64,000 bases of DNA from 2-02-FULL-66-14 sp964651335. Its GTDB lineage: Bacteria; Pseudomonadota; Gammaproteobacteria; Burkholderiales; SG8-39. The position numbers and the translations under genes were made by a program. Location of the stretch: the NCBI GenBank assembly GCA_964651335.1, contig CAZYVT010000014.1, positions 1 to 64,000 on the forward strand. Direction: 5' to 3'. Positions 9,401 through 17,353 of this stretch are shown one piece after another (position 1 is the stretch's first letter; each line of letters begins with the position of its first letter). The notes under the pieces are model-generated. The model saw only the letters and a list, made by a program, of their open reading frames with translations. It was not told the DNA's origin and did no database searches.

Positions 9401-12088
9401 GAGCAGCGCCGACAGCGCAATCGTCGACAGGACGAAGCCGGTCCAGACGACGGCAGCGTGCAGCGGCAGTGCCCATCCCGCCAGCAAGGCGGCGACGCTC
9501 GCCGGCGCAGACAGCGACCGCCGCAGGTTATCCAGCATCTTCCAGCGGCCGATCGGCGGCAGCGCGCTTGCGCGCTCATGATCGCTCGCGCTCCGATCTC
9601 CGACGGAGGCGTCGCCGCGGCCGAGAATCCACGGCAGCAATTGCCAGTCGCCGCGCACCCAGCGGTGCTGGCGTGCGGCGGCGACGTCGTAGCGTGACGG
9701 AAACTCCTCGACCAGCTCGATATCGGAAGCGAGGCCGGCGCGGGCGAAGGTCCCCTCGAACAGGTCGTGACTGAGAAGCGTGTTTTCGCGCACGCGGCCG
9801 TCGAGCGCGGCTTCGAAGGCGTCCACGTCGTAGATGCCCTTGCCGGTATAGGAGCCTTCGCCGAAGAGATCCTGGTACACGTCCGAGACGGCGGAGGCGT
9901 AAGGATCGATGCCGCTGGTGCTGGAGAAGATGCGCTGGAACAGCGACCCCTCGCGACCGATCGGCAGCGAAGGCGTTACGCGCGGCTGCAGCACGCCATA
10001 TCCTTCGACGACGCGCCGGGTGCCGGGATCGAAGCGCGGATGATTGAGCGGGTGCGCCACTTTGCCGACCAGCCGGCGCGCCGTTTCCCGCGGCATCCGG
10101 GTATCGGCGTCGAGCGTGATGACGTACCGGACACCGGCAGGCAGTGCGCCGACACTTACGAAGGTCGTATCGGTTGCGCCGCGCAGCAGACGGTTCAACT
10201 CGTGAAGCTTGCCGCGCTTGCGTTCCCACCCGATCCACCGCTTCTGCCTTTCGTTCCAGACCCGCCGGCGGTGGAGCAGGAGAAAGCGCTCACCCGCGGC
10301 AGCGGGTCCATAGCGGCGATTCAGGCGGGCAATCCCTGCGGCGGCCGCCTCGAGGAGCGCATCATCTCCTGCAACGGTCTCGGTCGCGGCGTCCGTCCAG
10401 TCCGAGAGCAGTGCGAAATAAAGCTCGCCATCCGGACTTGCAAGGTGGTGGATCTCCAGACGCTCGATTTGTTCTTCCAGCGCGGCCTGCGTCGTGAGAA
10501 GGATCGGAACGGCGACCATCGTGCGCAGGTGCGAAGGGACGCCGTCGCGCAACTCCAGGCCCGGCAGGATCGTCGCACCGACCTCTCTCGTGACGCTGCG
10601 GTTCACGAGCGCCATCGCCGCATCGATCGACGGAATCAGCCCGAGCAGCGCAAGAAGAGCGAGCCACCAGCCTTCGACCCCCCTCACCGCCAGTGCAAAC
10701 AGCGGCAAAGAGAGAAGGATTGCAGCGACCATGATGACGCTGCCGATATAGCCGCCGATGCCGATCGTGACGTTGAAACGACGCAGCCAGCTGCGTATGG
10801 GGGCGCGAAATCCGACCGTCGCCTCGAACGCGCGGCGCCCCCCGGCGATCAGGTGGTAGCCAGGATCCCGCTCGCGGCCATCAGGATCCCGCTCGCGGCC
10901 ATCAGGATCCCGCTCGCGGCCATCAGGATCCCGCTCGCGGGATGGAGGATCGCGCTCGCGGCAATCCGAACCGCTTGCGGCCAGAAGAGCCGCTTGCGCA
11001 ATCTCTATTTCCGTCAGTTTCGAGCCCCGCGCCAGCTCCTCGATCGCGCTGCGGTAGAGGTTGCGCGTCGGGAAATCCATGCTCGCGAAGTCGCTGCCGA
11101 TCCGCAACGTGTCGTCGATAAGACTGACGCTCTCGACGAGCTCCGCCCAGTCGAAGTCGGAGATCAGCCGCATGCTCGTGATGATGTTGCGGACCGTCAC
11201 GTTCGTCGCACCCTGTCTTTGGTGCTGGTCGCGCACGATCTCGTCGGCGGTCGTTCCCTGTGCCGCCAGGCGCTCGTCGAGCCACATCAGCGCCCGGGTG
11301 ACCTTCGGATCCTGGTCCCGCAGCCGTTGCACGAGCTGGACGGCGAAGGCTCCCGGCAAGGGTGCCCGTTCGTAATGCTGAAAGACCGGGCGGAACGATT
11401 CGGCCGGGTGCCCGGTCAGTCCCAGCAGCCGGTCGGCCAGCGCGTCCGCTTCCTGGCGCGCGGCCCGGCTGGTCACGATGCGCCGGGCCCCGCGTCGAAG
11501 ATTCTCCACCAGAACGATCCGCAGCGTGATCGCGACCGCCCATAACTCTCCGATCGTCAGCGGCTGAACGCGCTGGTAGGCGCGCACGAACCGGCGCAGC
11601 ATCTCGGGGTCGAAGCGGCTGTCGGTATGAGCTACAAAGGCCCAGGCCACGCCGAGGACGCGCGGATAGCCGGCGAAAGGCCCGGTGGCCAGCTTCGGCA
11701 ATTGCCGATAGTAGCCAGGTGGCAGATCGTCGCGGATTTCGCGGATCTGCTCTTCGACGAGATGGTAGTTGTCGAGCAGCCACTCGGCGGCCGGTGTAAT
11801 GGCGCGGGCCTCGCCGACCGCAGTTGCGATGGCGCGATACGCTTTGAGCAGAACCGATTCGTTGTCCCTCAGTCGAGCGGCGAGAGACCGTCCGGTCGTC
11901 GGCCGCGCGGTGATGGATTGGGCCGCTGCGAGGCTCTCGGCATGCTGCTCGAGACGCTCGATACTGAAGAGCTCCTCGCGGATGGACTCTTCGTGATCCC
12001 ATGGTGCAGCCTGCGACGCGCGCCCGAAGGCGCGAAAAACTGCCGATCTCAATGTGGCCTTTCCGGGTAACGACCACGGCTTCCCCAA
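3410..12088 (-). CDS. ndvB: Cyclic beta-1,2-glucan synthase (NdvB/ChvB type)
   Basis: 2892 residues, the usual giant size of this family. The N-terminal third is the membrane glycosyltransferase (GT84): DADTRMP near residue 656 is the nucleotide-sugar/metal site and QHRWVRGDW near 811 the QxxRW motif, flanked by hydrophobic segments. The C-terminal half is the glycoside-phosphorylase-like part (GH94) that controls ring size, with GTGDWNDGMNRVG near residue 2576 containing the expected acid DWNDG. The product is a periplasmic cyclic glucan used in osmo-adaptation and host or surface interactions. Unusual: a 21-base tandem repeat adds several RERDPDG units around residues 380-409. Divergent from the transglutaminase-like gene with 70 bases between starts. 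The ATG at 12088 is the first in frame. Confidence 0.93.
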   Translation of the reverse strand: MGKPWSLPGKATLRSAVFRAFGRASQAAPWDHEESIREELFSIERLEQHAESLAAAQSITARPTTGRSLAARLRDNESVLLKAYRAIATAVGEARAITPAAEWLLDNYHLVEEQIREIRDDLPPGYYRQLPKLATGPFAGYPRVLGVAWAFVAHTDSRFDPEMLRRFVRAYQRVQPLTIGELWAVAITLRIVLVENLRRGARRIVTSRAARQEADALADRLLGLTGHPAESFRPVFQHYERAPLPGAFAVQLVQRLRDQDPKVTRALMWLDERLAAQGTTADEIVRDQHQRQGATNVTVRNIITSMRLISDFDWAELVESVSLIDDTLRIGSDFASMDFPTRNLYRSAIEELARGSKLTEIEIAQAALLAASGSDCRERDPPSRERDPDGRERDPDGRERDPDGRERDPGYHLIAGGRRAFEATVGFRAPIRSWLRRFNVTIGIGGYIGSVIMVAAILLSLPLFALAVRGVEGWWLALLALLGLIPSIDAAMALVNRSVTREVGATILPGLELRDGVPSHLRTMVAVPILLTTQAALEEQIERLEIHHLASPDGELYFALLSDWTDAATETVAGDDALLEAAAAGIARLNRRYGPAAAGERFLLLHRRRVWNERQKRWIGWERKRGKLHELNRLLRGATDTTFVSVGALPAGVRYVITLDADTRMPRETARRLVGKVAHPLNHPRFDPGTRRVVEGYGVLQPRVTPSLPIGREGSLFQRIFSSTSGIDPYASAVSDVYQDLFGEGSYTGKGIYDVDAFEAALDGRVRENTLLSHDLFEGTFARAGLASDIELVEEFPSRYDVAAARQHRWVRGDWQLLPWILGRGDASVGDRSASDHERASALPPIGRWKMLDNLRRSLSAPASVAALLAGWALPLHAAVVWTGFVLSTIALSALLPVLAGIVPRRARITARSHLRALAADVGLALSQSALLVVFLAHQAWLMADAIGRTLFRLSLSHRHLLDWVTAAQAKVSPRLDLPGFYRQMNGGVAIGIVTAIVVWWVRSDAWPVAAPFVLAWIASPAIARWTSLSPLVAGRLSLSDADARALRLVARRTWRFFETFVTAEDHMLPPDNFQEDPKPVVAHRTSPTNLGLYLLSAVSARDFGWAGTTETVDRLEATFATMGRLQRFRGHFYNWYDTRDLRPLDPQYISSVDSGNLAGHLIALAIACREWIRRPQAGPELFAGIEDGLDLTRETLQGLPDDRRTQTITRQQLGDALDALAAALREDPLPEHHRSPKDVAARLAQATPQATTMVDIARTLASERGDDAGAEMLFWAEATQASIESHRRDVTQTADAARSLERRLGTLETTARAMANAMEFGFLLDPDRKLLAIGYRVAEGSLDPSCYDLLASEARLASFVAIAKGDVPPQHWFRLGRAVTPVGRGAALISWSGSIFEYLMPSLVMRAPAGSLIEETSRLVVRRQMAYGAALGVPWGISESAYNVRDLELTYQYSNFGVPGLGFKRGLGENAVVAPYATALAAMVDPGAAARNYARFAALGAHGRYGFYEALDYTRTRLPEGKEVTIVRAFMAHHQGMTVVAIANGLLDGKMRARFHAEPIVQATELLLHERTPRDVAVAHPRAEEVETASTVRDLELPAVRRFRSAHHVTPEAHLLSNGRYAVMLTGAGSGYSRWGELGITRWREDVTRDDWGAYVFLRDVESGEVWSAGYQPSGIEPDSYDVTFTEDRAEFIRRDGTITTILDVVVSPEDNAEVRRVSVANAGNRARDIELTSYAELVLAPPAADTAHPAFSKLFVQTEYLARIGAILATRRRRSPTEPEIWAAHLAFVEGEAVGEPEIETDRARFLGRGREVRAPIAVMDGRPLSNTVGTVLDPVFALRRRVRVPPGRVVRIAFWTVVASSRGDVLDLADKHHDATAFDRAATLAWTQAQVQLSHLGVDPDQASLFQRLAGAVLYADPSMRPSSDAIRRGGGGPTALWAQRISGDLPIVLVRIDNIEDIAIVRQLLRAHEYWRMKQLAVDLVILNERASSYIQDLQIALETLARTSQSRPQIGADVARGSVFVLRADLISAETRALLLSMARAVHAGRRGTLSEQLNRLEEADTAAALPPRRVPPADVPQTVPAPPNLEFFNGLGGFAADGREYVTILGAGRSIPAPWINVIANPSFGFQVAVEGSGYTWSLGSRENQLTPWSNDPVTDRPGEVLYLRDEESGELWGPTASPIRDEAAPYIARHGQGYSRFEHAAHGVALDLLQYVPLDDPIKISRLTIRNTSERPRRLSVTAYVEWVLGPSRGASAFSVVTEIDPETGAMFARNPWNMTFGSRVAFADLGGRQSAWTGDRREFLGRNGALDNPAALAGETPLLQRVGAGLDPCCALQTPVDLEPDGTVEIVFFLGEAATAADAQSLIARYRAADLDAVLREVVAYWDDLLGTLQVKTPDRSMDIMLNRWMLYQTLACRLWARSAFYQASGGYGFRDQLQDGTALALSRPEMTRAHLLRAAARQFVEGDVQHWWLPPSGQGVRTGITDDRIWLAYAAAHYVETTGDLAVLDEPVPFLEGQALRPGEHDSYFQPVPADETASLFEHCARGLDESLGVGEHGLPLIGTGDWNDGMNRVGERGKGESVWLGWFLHATLSAFAPLASARGEEAHAAKWRSHAARLQTSLERDGWDGEWYRRGYYDDGTPLGSYTSDECRIDSIAQSWSVLSGAADPARALRAMAAVDEQLIRGDEGLALLFAPPFDRTPLDPGYIKGYPPGIRENGGQYTHAAAWSVIAFAALGQGDKAARLFSLLNPINRTSTRADVQRYKVEPYAVAADVYSVAPHLGRGGWTWYTGSAGWLYRAGIEAILGVRREGAFLLLAPCIPKAWPGFEIVFRFRSARYEIAVENPRGVSRGVSWAELDGKALPEGPVRVPLVDDGGTHRVSVILG
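10861..10944. repeat. 21-bp tandem repeat inside ndvB
   Basis: Four head-to-tail copies of a 21-base unit (CAGGATCCCGCTCGCGGCCA plus T); the first three are identical and the fourth diverges at its end. A degenerate fifth follows to about 10962. The length is a multiple of three, so the reading frame of the glucan synthase is preserved and the unit is translated as RERDPDG. It falls between the N-terminal helical region and the first membrane segments, where a flexible acidic/basic linker can be tolerated. Copy number probably varies between strains by slippage. Confidence 0.9.
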
Positions 12089-12158
12089 CGACCAGGTCTG
12101 GTTAAACTGGCGGCAACGGTTCCCGTTCCTTGGACAATACTCCCCTTACGAGTCTGCG

Positions 12159-13037
12159 ATGAGTACTATTCTAGAAGTACGTCACAGGACCACGTATTCC
12201 TATGCGTCGCCCGTGACCTTTGGCGAGCACCGGCTGATGTTTCGACCCATTTCCGGCCATGATCTGCGGGTGATCGATTGGGATCTGACCACCAACGTTC
12301 CGTGGGTCGCGCACTGGATTCAGGATACGTTCTCCAACTCGGTGGCTGTGGTGAATTTTCGCGAGCCGGCCGCCGAACTCGCCTTTGATTGCCGATTCTC
12401 GGTCGAACATTACGGGGTGCGGAATCCAGAGCTGCCTCTGGAGCGCAGGGCGGAGAGACTCCCGCTCGAACTGACCCCTGACGAGTGGATCGACCTGAAC
12501 GGCTTCCTGCGGCCGCATTCCCGGGATGCCATCGGCAGTGTCGCCGAGTGGGCGAGGGAAATGCTGCTCGCCGGCAACCACGAAACTCGTCCGGTCCTGC
12601 AGCACATGATGGATTACATGCGCGAACAGTTCGCCTATCAGGCCCGCGACGTGGAGGGGACGCAGGAGGCGCATGAAACGCTCCGCCTGCGGTCAGGAAC
12701 CTGCCGGGACTATGCATGGCTGATGATCGAGGCCGTTCGCTGCCTGGGGCTCGCCGCCCGATTCGTCTCCGGGTATTACTACGATCCGATGCTGGACGGG
12801 GGCGGTGGAGCGCTGGTGGGGAGCGGTGCAACACACGCCTGGATGAACGTCTATCTTCCTGGCGCCGGCTGGGTATCCTACGACCCGACCAACCGGTTGA
12901 CGGAAGGACAGGAGCTGATCCGGGTTGCAATTGCCCGCCATCCGGCGCAGGCGGCCCCGCTGTCCGGGAGTTGGGTGGGGAAACCCGCCGACTACCGCGG
13001 GCTCGACGTCAAAGTGGATGTGCGCAGAATTGCTTAG
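12159..13037 (+). CDS. Transglutaminase-like cysteine protease family protein
   Basis: 292 residues from the ATG at 12159 (MSTILEVRHRTTYSYASPV). The first ~110 residues match the bacterial transglutaminase-like N-terminal region (HRTTYSY, GEHRLMFRP). The core has the Cys-His-Asp triad: Cys182 in SGTCRDYAWL, His226 in ATHAWMNVYLP and Asp242 in WVSYDPTN. Bacterial members are mostly of unknown substrate, acting as peptidases or amidases rather than true transglutaminases. An in-frame ATG at 12054 would extend the protein into the ndvB start and lacks family similarity. Divergent from ndvB, which suggests a shared regulatory gap. Confidence 0.85.
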   Translation: MSTILEVRHRTTYSYASPVTFGEHRLMFRPISGHDLRVIDWDLTTNVPWVAHWIQDTFSNSVAVVNFREPAAELAFDCRFSVEHYGVRNPELPLERRAERLPLELTPDEWIDLNGFLRPHSRDAIGSVAEWAREMLLAGNHETRPVLQHMMDYMREQFAYQARDVEGTQEAHETLRLRSGTCRDYAWLMIEAVRCLGLAARFVSGYYYDPMLDGGGGALVGSGATHAWMNVYLPGAGWVSYDPTNRLTEGQELIRVAIARHPAQAAPLSGSWVGKPADYRGLDVKVDVRRIA

Positions 13038-13239
13038 CGCTCGCTGCGCGTGGTTCCTGGATTACGAAAGTTCGCGCAATTCCTACACCTGCGGCTGCAT
13101 TGCGCCCATAATGCGGGGGTCGAATTCGCTCTGGGTCCGTTTGCAGTTTCTTTCCGGCTGGCATTTTCGGTCCTCTCCCATCGGTAATTTGATGCCTCGC
13201 ATACTCTCGCGCGGGGCAACGCCAGACCTGGAGGACATC

Positions 13240-13446
13240 ATGTCTACCGGCACCGTGAAATTCTTCAACAGCACCAAAGGCTTCGGCTTCATTCAATCCG
13301 ATGACGGATCGAAGGACGTGTTCGTGCACATTTCCGCGGTCGAGCGCTCCGGCCTCGGCACGCTGACCGAGAACCAGAAAATCTCGTTCGACCTGGAGCG
13401 GGGCACCAACGGCAAGACGTCCGCGACCAATCTGAAAGCCGTCTGA
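13240..13446 (+). CDS. Cold-shock domain protein (CspA family)
   Basis: 68 residues, the standard single cold-shock domain. RNP1 KGFGFI and RNP2 VFVHIS are intact, after the typical MSTGTVKFFN start. It binds single-stranded RNA/DNA and acts as an RNA chaperone. The ATG at 13240 has a GGAGG site 8 bases upstream; the longer open frame upstream of it is not protein-like. About 200 bases separate it from the preceding gene, consistent with a long 5' leader of the kind that acts as a thermosensor in cspA mRNAs. Confidence 0.95.
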   Translation: MSTGTVKFFNSTKGFGFIQSDDGSKDVFVHISAVERSGLGTLTENQKISFDLERGTNGKTSATNLKAV

Positions 13447-13526
13447 CGCCCCGCGGCGGGACGGCCGCCGCCGAAGGCGGGCTGCAGGCTTGGTAAACCC
13501 TGCCTGCGCCAGATGACATTTCCAAG

Positions 13527-13553
13527 CCCGCGGGTTACGGCATCACCCGCGGG
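13527..13553 (+). terminator. Inverted repeat behind the cold-shock gene
   Basis: A perfect 9-bp inverted repeat CCCGCGGGT / ACCCGCGGG with a 9-base loop lies 80 bases after the cold-shock stop. It would form a strong GC hairpin, but no T-run follows (AAGACGTC), so an intrinsic terminator is only possible; it may instead protect the transcript 3' end. Confidence 0.35.
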
Positions 13554-13651
13554 AAGACGTCACTCGATCAGGTCGTCAGCCCGCAGCAGGAGTCCCTGCG
13601 GGATCGCGAGGCCAAGCGTCTTCGCGGTCTTCTCACGAACAGGACTTACCC

Positions 13652-14590
13652 ATGGATGCCGCGCGCGTCCGAGCGATTCACGTCATCGATTCTCATACCG
13701 GTGGCGAGCCGACCCGCGTCGTCGTGGAAGGGGGGCCGCCGCTCGGCTCCGGAACGCTCCCGGAACTGCGCGACCGGTTCCGCGCTGAATTCGACCAATT
13801 TCGTTCAGCCGTCGTGAATGAACCGCGAGGCTCGGACGTTACGGTCGGCGCGCTGCTGGTTGAGCCATCGGACCGGTCCTGCGTTGCCGGCGTCATCTTT
13901 TTCCACAACGTCGGGTACCTGGGAATGTGCGGCCACGGCATGATTGGGGTAGTGGCCACGCTCAAGCATCTCGGCCGCATCGGGACCGGCGCTCACCGCA
14001 TCGACACGCCGGTGGGGCCAGTCACCGCCACGCTGCATCCGGATGGACAGGTCTCGATCGAAAACGTACCCAGCTTCCGCAAGAGCAAGGCTGCGACAGT
14101 GGACGTGCAGGGGGTGGGACGCGTTGCCGGCGATATTGCGTGGGGCGGCAACTGGTTCTGTCTGGTCGAACAGCACGGCCAGGAACTGACGGTGAACAAC
14201 GTCGCACAGCTCACCGAGTTCGCGTGGAAGATTCGCCAGGCCGTCAATGCGCAGGGATTCCCGGAGATTGACCATATCGAGTTGTTCGGTCCTCCCCGCG
14301 CCCCAGGGGCCCACGCCCGCAATTTTGTGCTTTGCCCCGGCAAGGCGTATGACCGCTCGCCCTGCGGAACGGGCACCAGCGCCAAGCTGGCGTGTCTCGC
14401 CGCTGACGGCAAGCTTGCCGAGGGCGTGACATGGGTCCAGGAGAGCATCATCGGCAGCACGTTCGCCGGCAGGTACCGGCGTGATGGCGACAAGATCATT
14501 CCCATCATCACCGGACGCGCGTTCGTCACTGGCGAGGCCCGGCTTCTGCTCGATGAGAGCGACCCTTTCTGCTGGGGAATCCGACGCTAA
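13652..14590 (+). CDS. 4-hydroxyproline 2-epimerase (proline racemase family)
   Basis: 312 residues. The fold signature IDSHTGGEPTRVV is at the N-terminus. Both catalytic cysteines are present: Cys93 in GMCGHGMIG and Cys238 in SPCGTGTSAKLA. A Cys/Cys pair fits proline racemase or hydroxyproline epimerase, whereas trans-3-hydroxyproline dehydratases have Thr at the second site. The length and ESIIGSTF motif favour the hydroxyproline epimerase that converts trans-4-hydroxy-L-proline to the cis-D form at the start of hydroxyproline catabolism. The next gene, an M24 peptidase that can release residues before proline, fits use of collagen-like or proline-rich peptides. No other hydroxyproline catabolic genes are visible nearby. 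Confidence 0.85.
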   Translation: MDAARVRAIHVIDSHTGGEPTRVVVEGGPPLGSGTLPELRDRFRAEFDQFRSAVVNEPRGSDVTVGALLVEPSDRSCVAGVIFFHNVGYLGMCGHGMIGVVATLKHLGRIGTGAHRIDTPVGPVTATLHPDGQVSIENVPSFRKSKAATVDVQGVGRVAGDIAWGGNWFCLVEQHGQELTVNNVAQLTEFAWKIRQAVNAQGFPEIDHIELFGPPRAPGAHARNFVLCPGKAYDRSPCGTGTSAKLACLAADGKLAEGVTWVQESIIGSTFAGRYRRDGDKIIPIITGRAFVTGEARLLLDESDPFCWGIRR

Positions 14591-14651
14591 CGCCATCGGG
14601 AACGACAGACTCAGTTCCATCGACCGAAACTCTAGAAACGGAACCTGCCGC

Positions 14652-15935
14652 ATGCGACATCAACCGATCGATCCCCAACTCTTTGCCGAGAACCGTCAGC
14701 GCCTGCGGGAGTTGCTGCTCCCCGGTTCGCTGGCCGTTGTCAACGCCAATGACCTTCTGCCGGCCAACTCCGATGCCGTGCTGCGCATGCAACCCAACTC
14801 GGACCTGTTTTACCTGACCGGGATCGAGCAGGAGGAAAGCGTTCTGCTGCTGGCCCCGGATGCGTTCGATGACAAGCTGCGGGAGGTGCTGTTCCTTCGC
14901 GAGCCCAACGAGCGCCTCAAGATCTGGGAGGGGCACAAGCTGTCGAAGGTAGAGGCGACGAGGATCTCGGGCATTCAGACCGTCAAGTGGCTATCGGAAT
15001 GGCCGGCCGAATACCGCTCGCTGATGTGCGAGGTGGAGCATGTCTATCTCAACAGCAATGAGCACAAGAGGGCGGTGGTGGAGGTTCAGACCCGGGACGC
15101 CCGTTTCATCGCCGACACCCAGGCCGAATTTCCGCTGCACGATTACAAGCGGCTGACGCGCCTGATGCACCAGCTTCGGGCGTCCAAGAGCGAGCGAGAG
15201 CTGCAACTGGTTCGACAGGCCGTTGCCATCACCGGCAAGGGATTCCGGCGGGCCGCAAGGTTCGTCAAGCCGGGCGTGGCGGAGTACGAAATTGAAGCGG
15301 TTTACGCCCACGAGTTCACTCGCCGGCGCGGGAAGTTCGCGTACAGCCCGATCATCGCGTCGGGGCCCAACGCGTGCGTGCTCCATTACCTGAATAACGA
15401 CCGGCGGTGCAGGGGCGGCGAGTTGCTCCTGCTGGACGTCGCAGCCTCTTACGCCAATTACAACGCGGACCTCACCCGAACCATCCCGGTCGGCGGCCGA
15501 TACAGCCGCCGCCAGAAGCGGGTCTACAACGCCGTTCTTCGCGTGATGAAAGCGTCGATCAAGGGCGCGGTGGTCGGCAAGCTGCACCGCGACTGGCAGA
15601 AGGAAGCCCAGGCGATGATGAATGACGAGTTGCTTTCGCTGGGGCTGATCAAGCGGGCGGAGATCAGGAAGCAGGCCGCCGACGAGCCGGCCTGCCGGAA
15701 ATACTTCATGCACGGGCTGGGCCATCTGCTCGGACTCGATGTGCATGACGTGGGATTCATGAACCAGCCATTCGCGCCCGGATGGGTGCTCACCGTCGAG
15801 CCGGGGATCTACATCGCCGATGAAGGCTTCGGCGTCCGCATCGAGAACAACATTGTCGTCACGGAGGACGGCCCGGTCGATCTCACGGCGGGCATTCCGG
15901 TCGAAGCGGACGAAATCGAAGACCTGATGGCTTGA
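14652..15935 (+). CDS. pepP: Xaa-Pro aminopeptidase (M24, PepP-like)
   Basis: 427 residues from the ATG at 14652. The N-terminal creatinase-like domain (NSDLFYLTGIEQEES) precedes the pita-bread catalytic domain. The five metal ligands can be read: Asp262 (LLLLDVAASY), Asp273 (YNADLTRTIP), His358 (HGLGHLLGLDVHD), Glu383 (VEPGIYI) and Glu398 (RIENNIVV). It is a di-metal cytoplasmic exopeptidase removing the first residue when proline follows. It starts 61 bases after the hydroxyproline epimerase and is probably co-transcribed with it and with the membrane protein downstream. Confidence 0.9.
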   Translation: MRHQPIDPQLFAENRQRLRELLLPGSLAVVNANDLLPANSDAVLRMQPNSDLFYLTGIEQEESVLLLAPDAFDDKLREVLFLREPNERLKIWEGHKLSKVEATRISGIQTVKWLSEWPAEYRSLMCEVEHVYLNSNEHKRAVVEVQTRDARFIADTQAEFPLHDYKRLTRLMHQLRASKSERELQLVRQAVAITGKGFRRAARFVKPGVAEYEIEAVYAHEFTRRRGKFAYSPIIASGPNACVLHYLNNDRRCRGGELLLLDVAASYANYNADLTRTIPVGGRYSRRQKRVYNAVLRVMKASIKGAVVGKLHRDWQKEAQAMMNDELLSLGLIKRAEIRKQAADEPACRKYFMHGLGHLLGLDVHDVGFMNQPFAPGWVLTVEPGIYIADEGFGVRIENNIVVTEDGPVDLTAGIPVEADEIEDLMA

Positions 15936-15950
15936 CGTCCGCGAGCAGCC

Positions 15951-16646
15951 ATGAACGACATGCGCCGTTGGACCGCGGTCGTCGTCTACGCGACCGCCAT
16001 GGCGCTGCTCGAATCGGCGGCGGTCACGTATCTGCGAAACCTCCTGGGCCGCATCGATCCGTACCAGCCCGCGCCACTGCCCGTCGCGGTGGCGCTGATG
16101 TACACGGAAATAGCGCGCGAGACGGCGACGCTGGTGATGCTGGCCGCGGTGGCATGGCTGGCCGGGCGCAGTGGGCGGGGCCGCCTGGGCTACTTTCTGG
16201 TCGTCTTCGGCGTTTGGGATATTTTCTACTACGTCTTCCTGGTGCCCTTGAGCGGCTGGCCTCGCTCTCTGCTGGACTGGGACATCCTGTTCCTGATCCC
16301 TCTGCCCTGGTGGGGACCGGTGCTGGCGCCGGTCAGCATCGCCGCGCTGATGATCGCGGGTGGTACCCTGATCAGCCAGTTCGGGCACGGGGAGGGGGCG
16401 CTGTGGCCTGGACGCGTGTCGTGGGGGCTGAGCTTGAGCGGCGCGCTGCTTGCGCTCTACGTCTTCATGGCCGATGCCCTGCATGCACCGGACTGGAGCG
16501 AAGCGACGCTGCGGAATATCCTGCCGATCGAATTCAACTGGCCGCTGTTCGCAATTGCGCTGGCACTGATGAGCGTGCCCATCCTCGACATGTTGCGGCG
16601 GCACTCCGCGAACATTGGATCGGACTCGGCGGGTGGGTCCCGCTGA
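15951..16646 (+). CDS. Integral membrane protein, unknown function
   Basis: 231 residues with about six hydrophobic segments (VVVYATAMALLESAAVTYL, TLVMLAAVAWLAG, GYFLVVFGVWDIFYYVFLV, PVLAPVSIAALMIAGG, LSLSGALLALYVFM, PLFAIALALMSVPIL). Short charged loops separate them and the tail is hydrophilic. No family recognised with confidence. The start is 15 bases after the aminopeptidase stop, so it probably shares that transcript. It ends 19 bases before the convergent oxygenase gene stop. Confidence 0.65.
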   Translation: MNDMRRWTAVVVYATAMALLESAAVTYLRNLLGRIDPYQPAPLPVAVALMYTEIARETATLVMLAAVAWLAGRSGRGRLGYFLVVFGVWDIFYYVFLVPLSGWPRSLLDWDILFLIPLPWWGPVLAPVSIAALMIAGGTLISQFGHGEGALWPGRVSWGLSLSGALLALYVFMADALHAPDWSEATLRNILPIEFNWPLFAIALALMSVPILDMLRRHSANIGSDSAGGSR

Positions 16647-16665
16647 GGGCTGCGGAGAATCCGGT

Positions 16666-17325
16666 TCACCACAGCGGTCTGCTCAGGTGTTCCGTGAACT
16701 CCGAGAACATGACGTTGAAGCTGATGCTGATCCGCTCCTCGCCGCTGCGGTTCGCATCGACCGAATGCTGCAGCCAGGCGGGGAACAGGAGCAGGGTCCC
16801 GTTCGCCACGCGCACCACCACCTGATCGGTATTCTCGGTGCTGAGTTCCGTCACCGGCGGCCGCAGGATGGCGGTCTGCACCCGTGGATCGTGGAAATTG
16901 ATCGTATCTGCGCCCGCCCCGGAGCGCAGGTAGTAAGCGCCGCTCAGGAAGTTGTTGGGATGGCTGTGGGCGCGATGCGCCGCGCCCGCGGCGAGAACAT
17001 TCGCCCAGCAACCGGTGATCTCCAGCGCGTCGTACCCGATGCGCAGGAAGCGGAGCACGCTCAAGGCGGCGTCCTCCACGCAGGACACAAGATCCTTCAA
17101 CGCGTCCAGCTGGTGCAGGTTCTGCTCCGACTGCCACCCCTCGCCCCGTGAAAGCGGAGGCAGCGCCCGCCTGATTGCGGCAAGCGAATTCAGGATCCCT
17201 GCATCCATCGCTTGCCGGAGTTCCGGCTTGAGCTGGAACTTCCACACCAGGGTCGGAAACATCGGCACTACGTCCGAAGCTTCGAGCCAGCGCTGCGCTC
17301 TGCCCGATCTGCTGTTCTGGTGCAT
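16666..17325 (-). CDS. 2OG-Fe(II) oxygenase family protein (TIGR02466-like)
   Basis: 219 residues from the ATG at 17325 (MHQNSRSGRAQ). A GTG at 17361 overlapping the methyltransferase stop would add 12 residues. The sequence VVPMFPTLVWKFQL, GCWANVLAAGAAHRAHSHPNN, FLSGAYYLR and LLLFPAWLQHSVDANRSGEERISISFNV in separate blocks fits the TIGR02466 group of putative 2-oxoglutarate/Fe(II) oxygenases. His in HSHPN and His in LQHSV are likely iron ligands, and Arg in EERISIS the 2-oxoglutarate contact. Last gene of the minus-strand radical SAM cluster; the substrate is unknown. Confidence 0.7.
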   Translation of the reverse strand: MHQNSRSGRAQRWLEASDVVPMFPTLVWKFQLKPELRQAMDAGILNSLAAIRRALPPLSRGEGWQSEQNLHQLDALKDLVSCVEDAALSVLRFLRIGYDALEITGCWANVLAAGAAHRAHSHPNNFLSGAYYLRSGAGADTINFHDPRVQTAILRPPVTELSTENTDQVVVRVANGTLLLFPAWLQHSVDANRSGEERISISFNVMFSEFTEHLSRPLW

Positions 17326-17353
17326 CTGAGGAAAAGGCAACTTCGTTACGACC

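Noticed and set aside
10861..10962. Possible CRISPR-like repeat
   Set aside because: The units are directly adjacent without spacers and are translated in frame within ndvB.
17140..17180. LPPLSRGEG in the 2OG oxygenase, similar to the repeat-derived peptide in bipA
   Set aside because: The DNA is not palindromic and the segment fits the normal variable loop before the conserved GWQS region.
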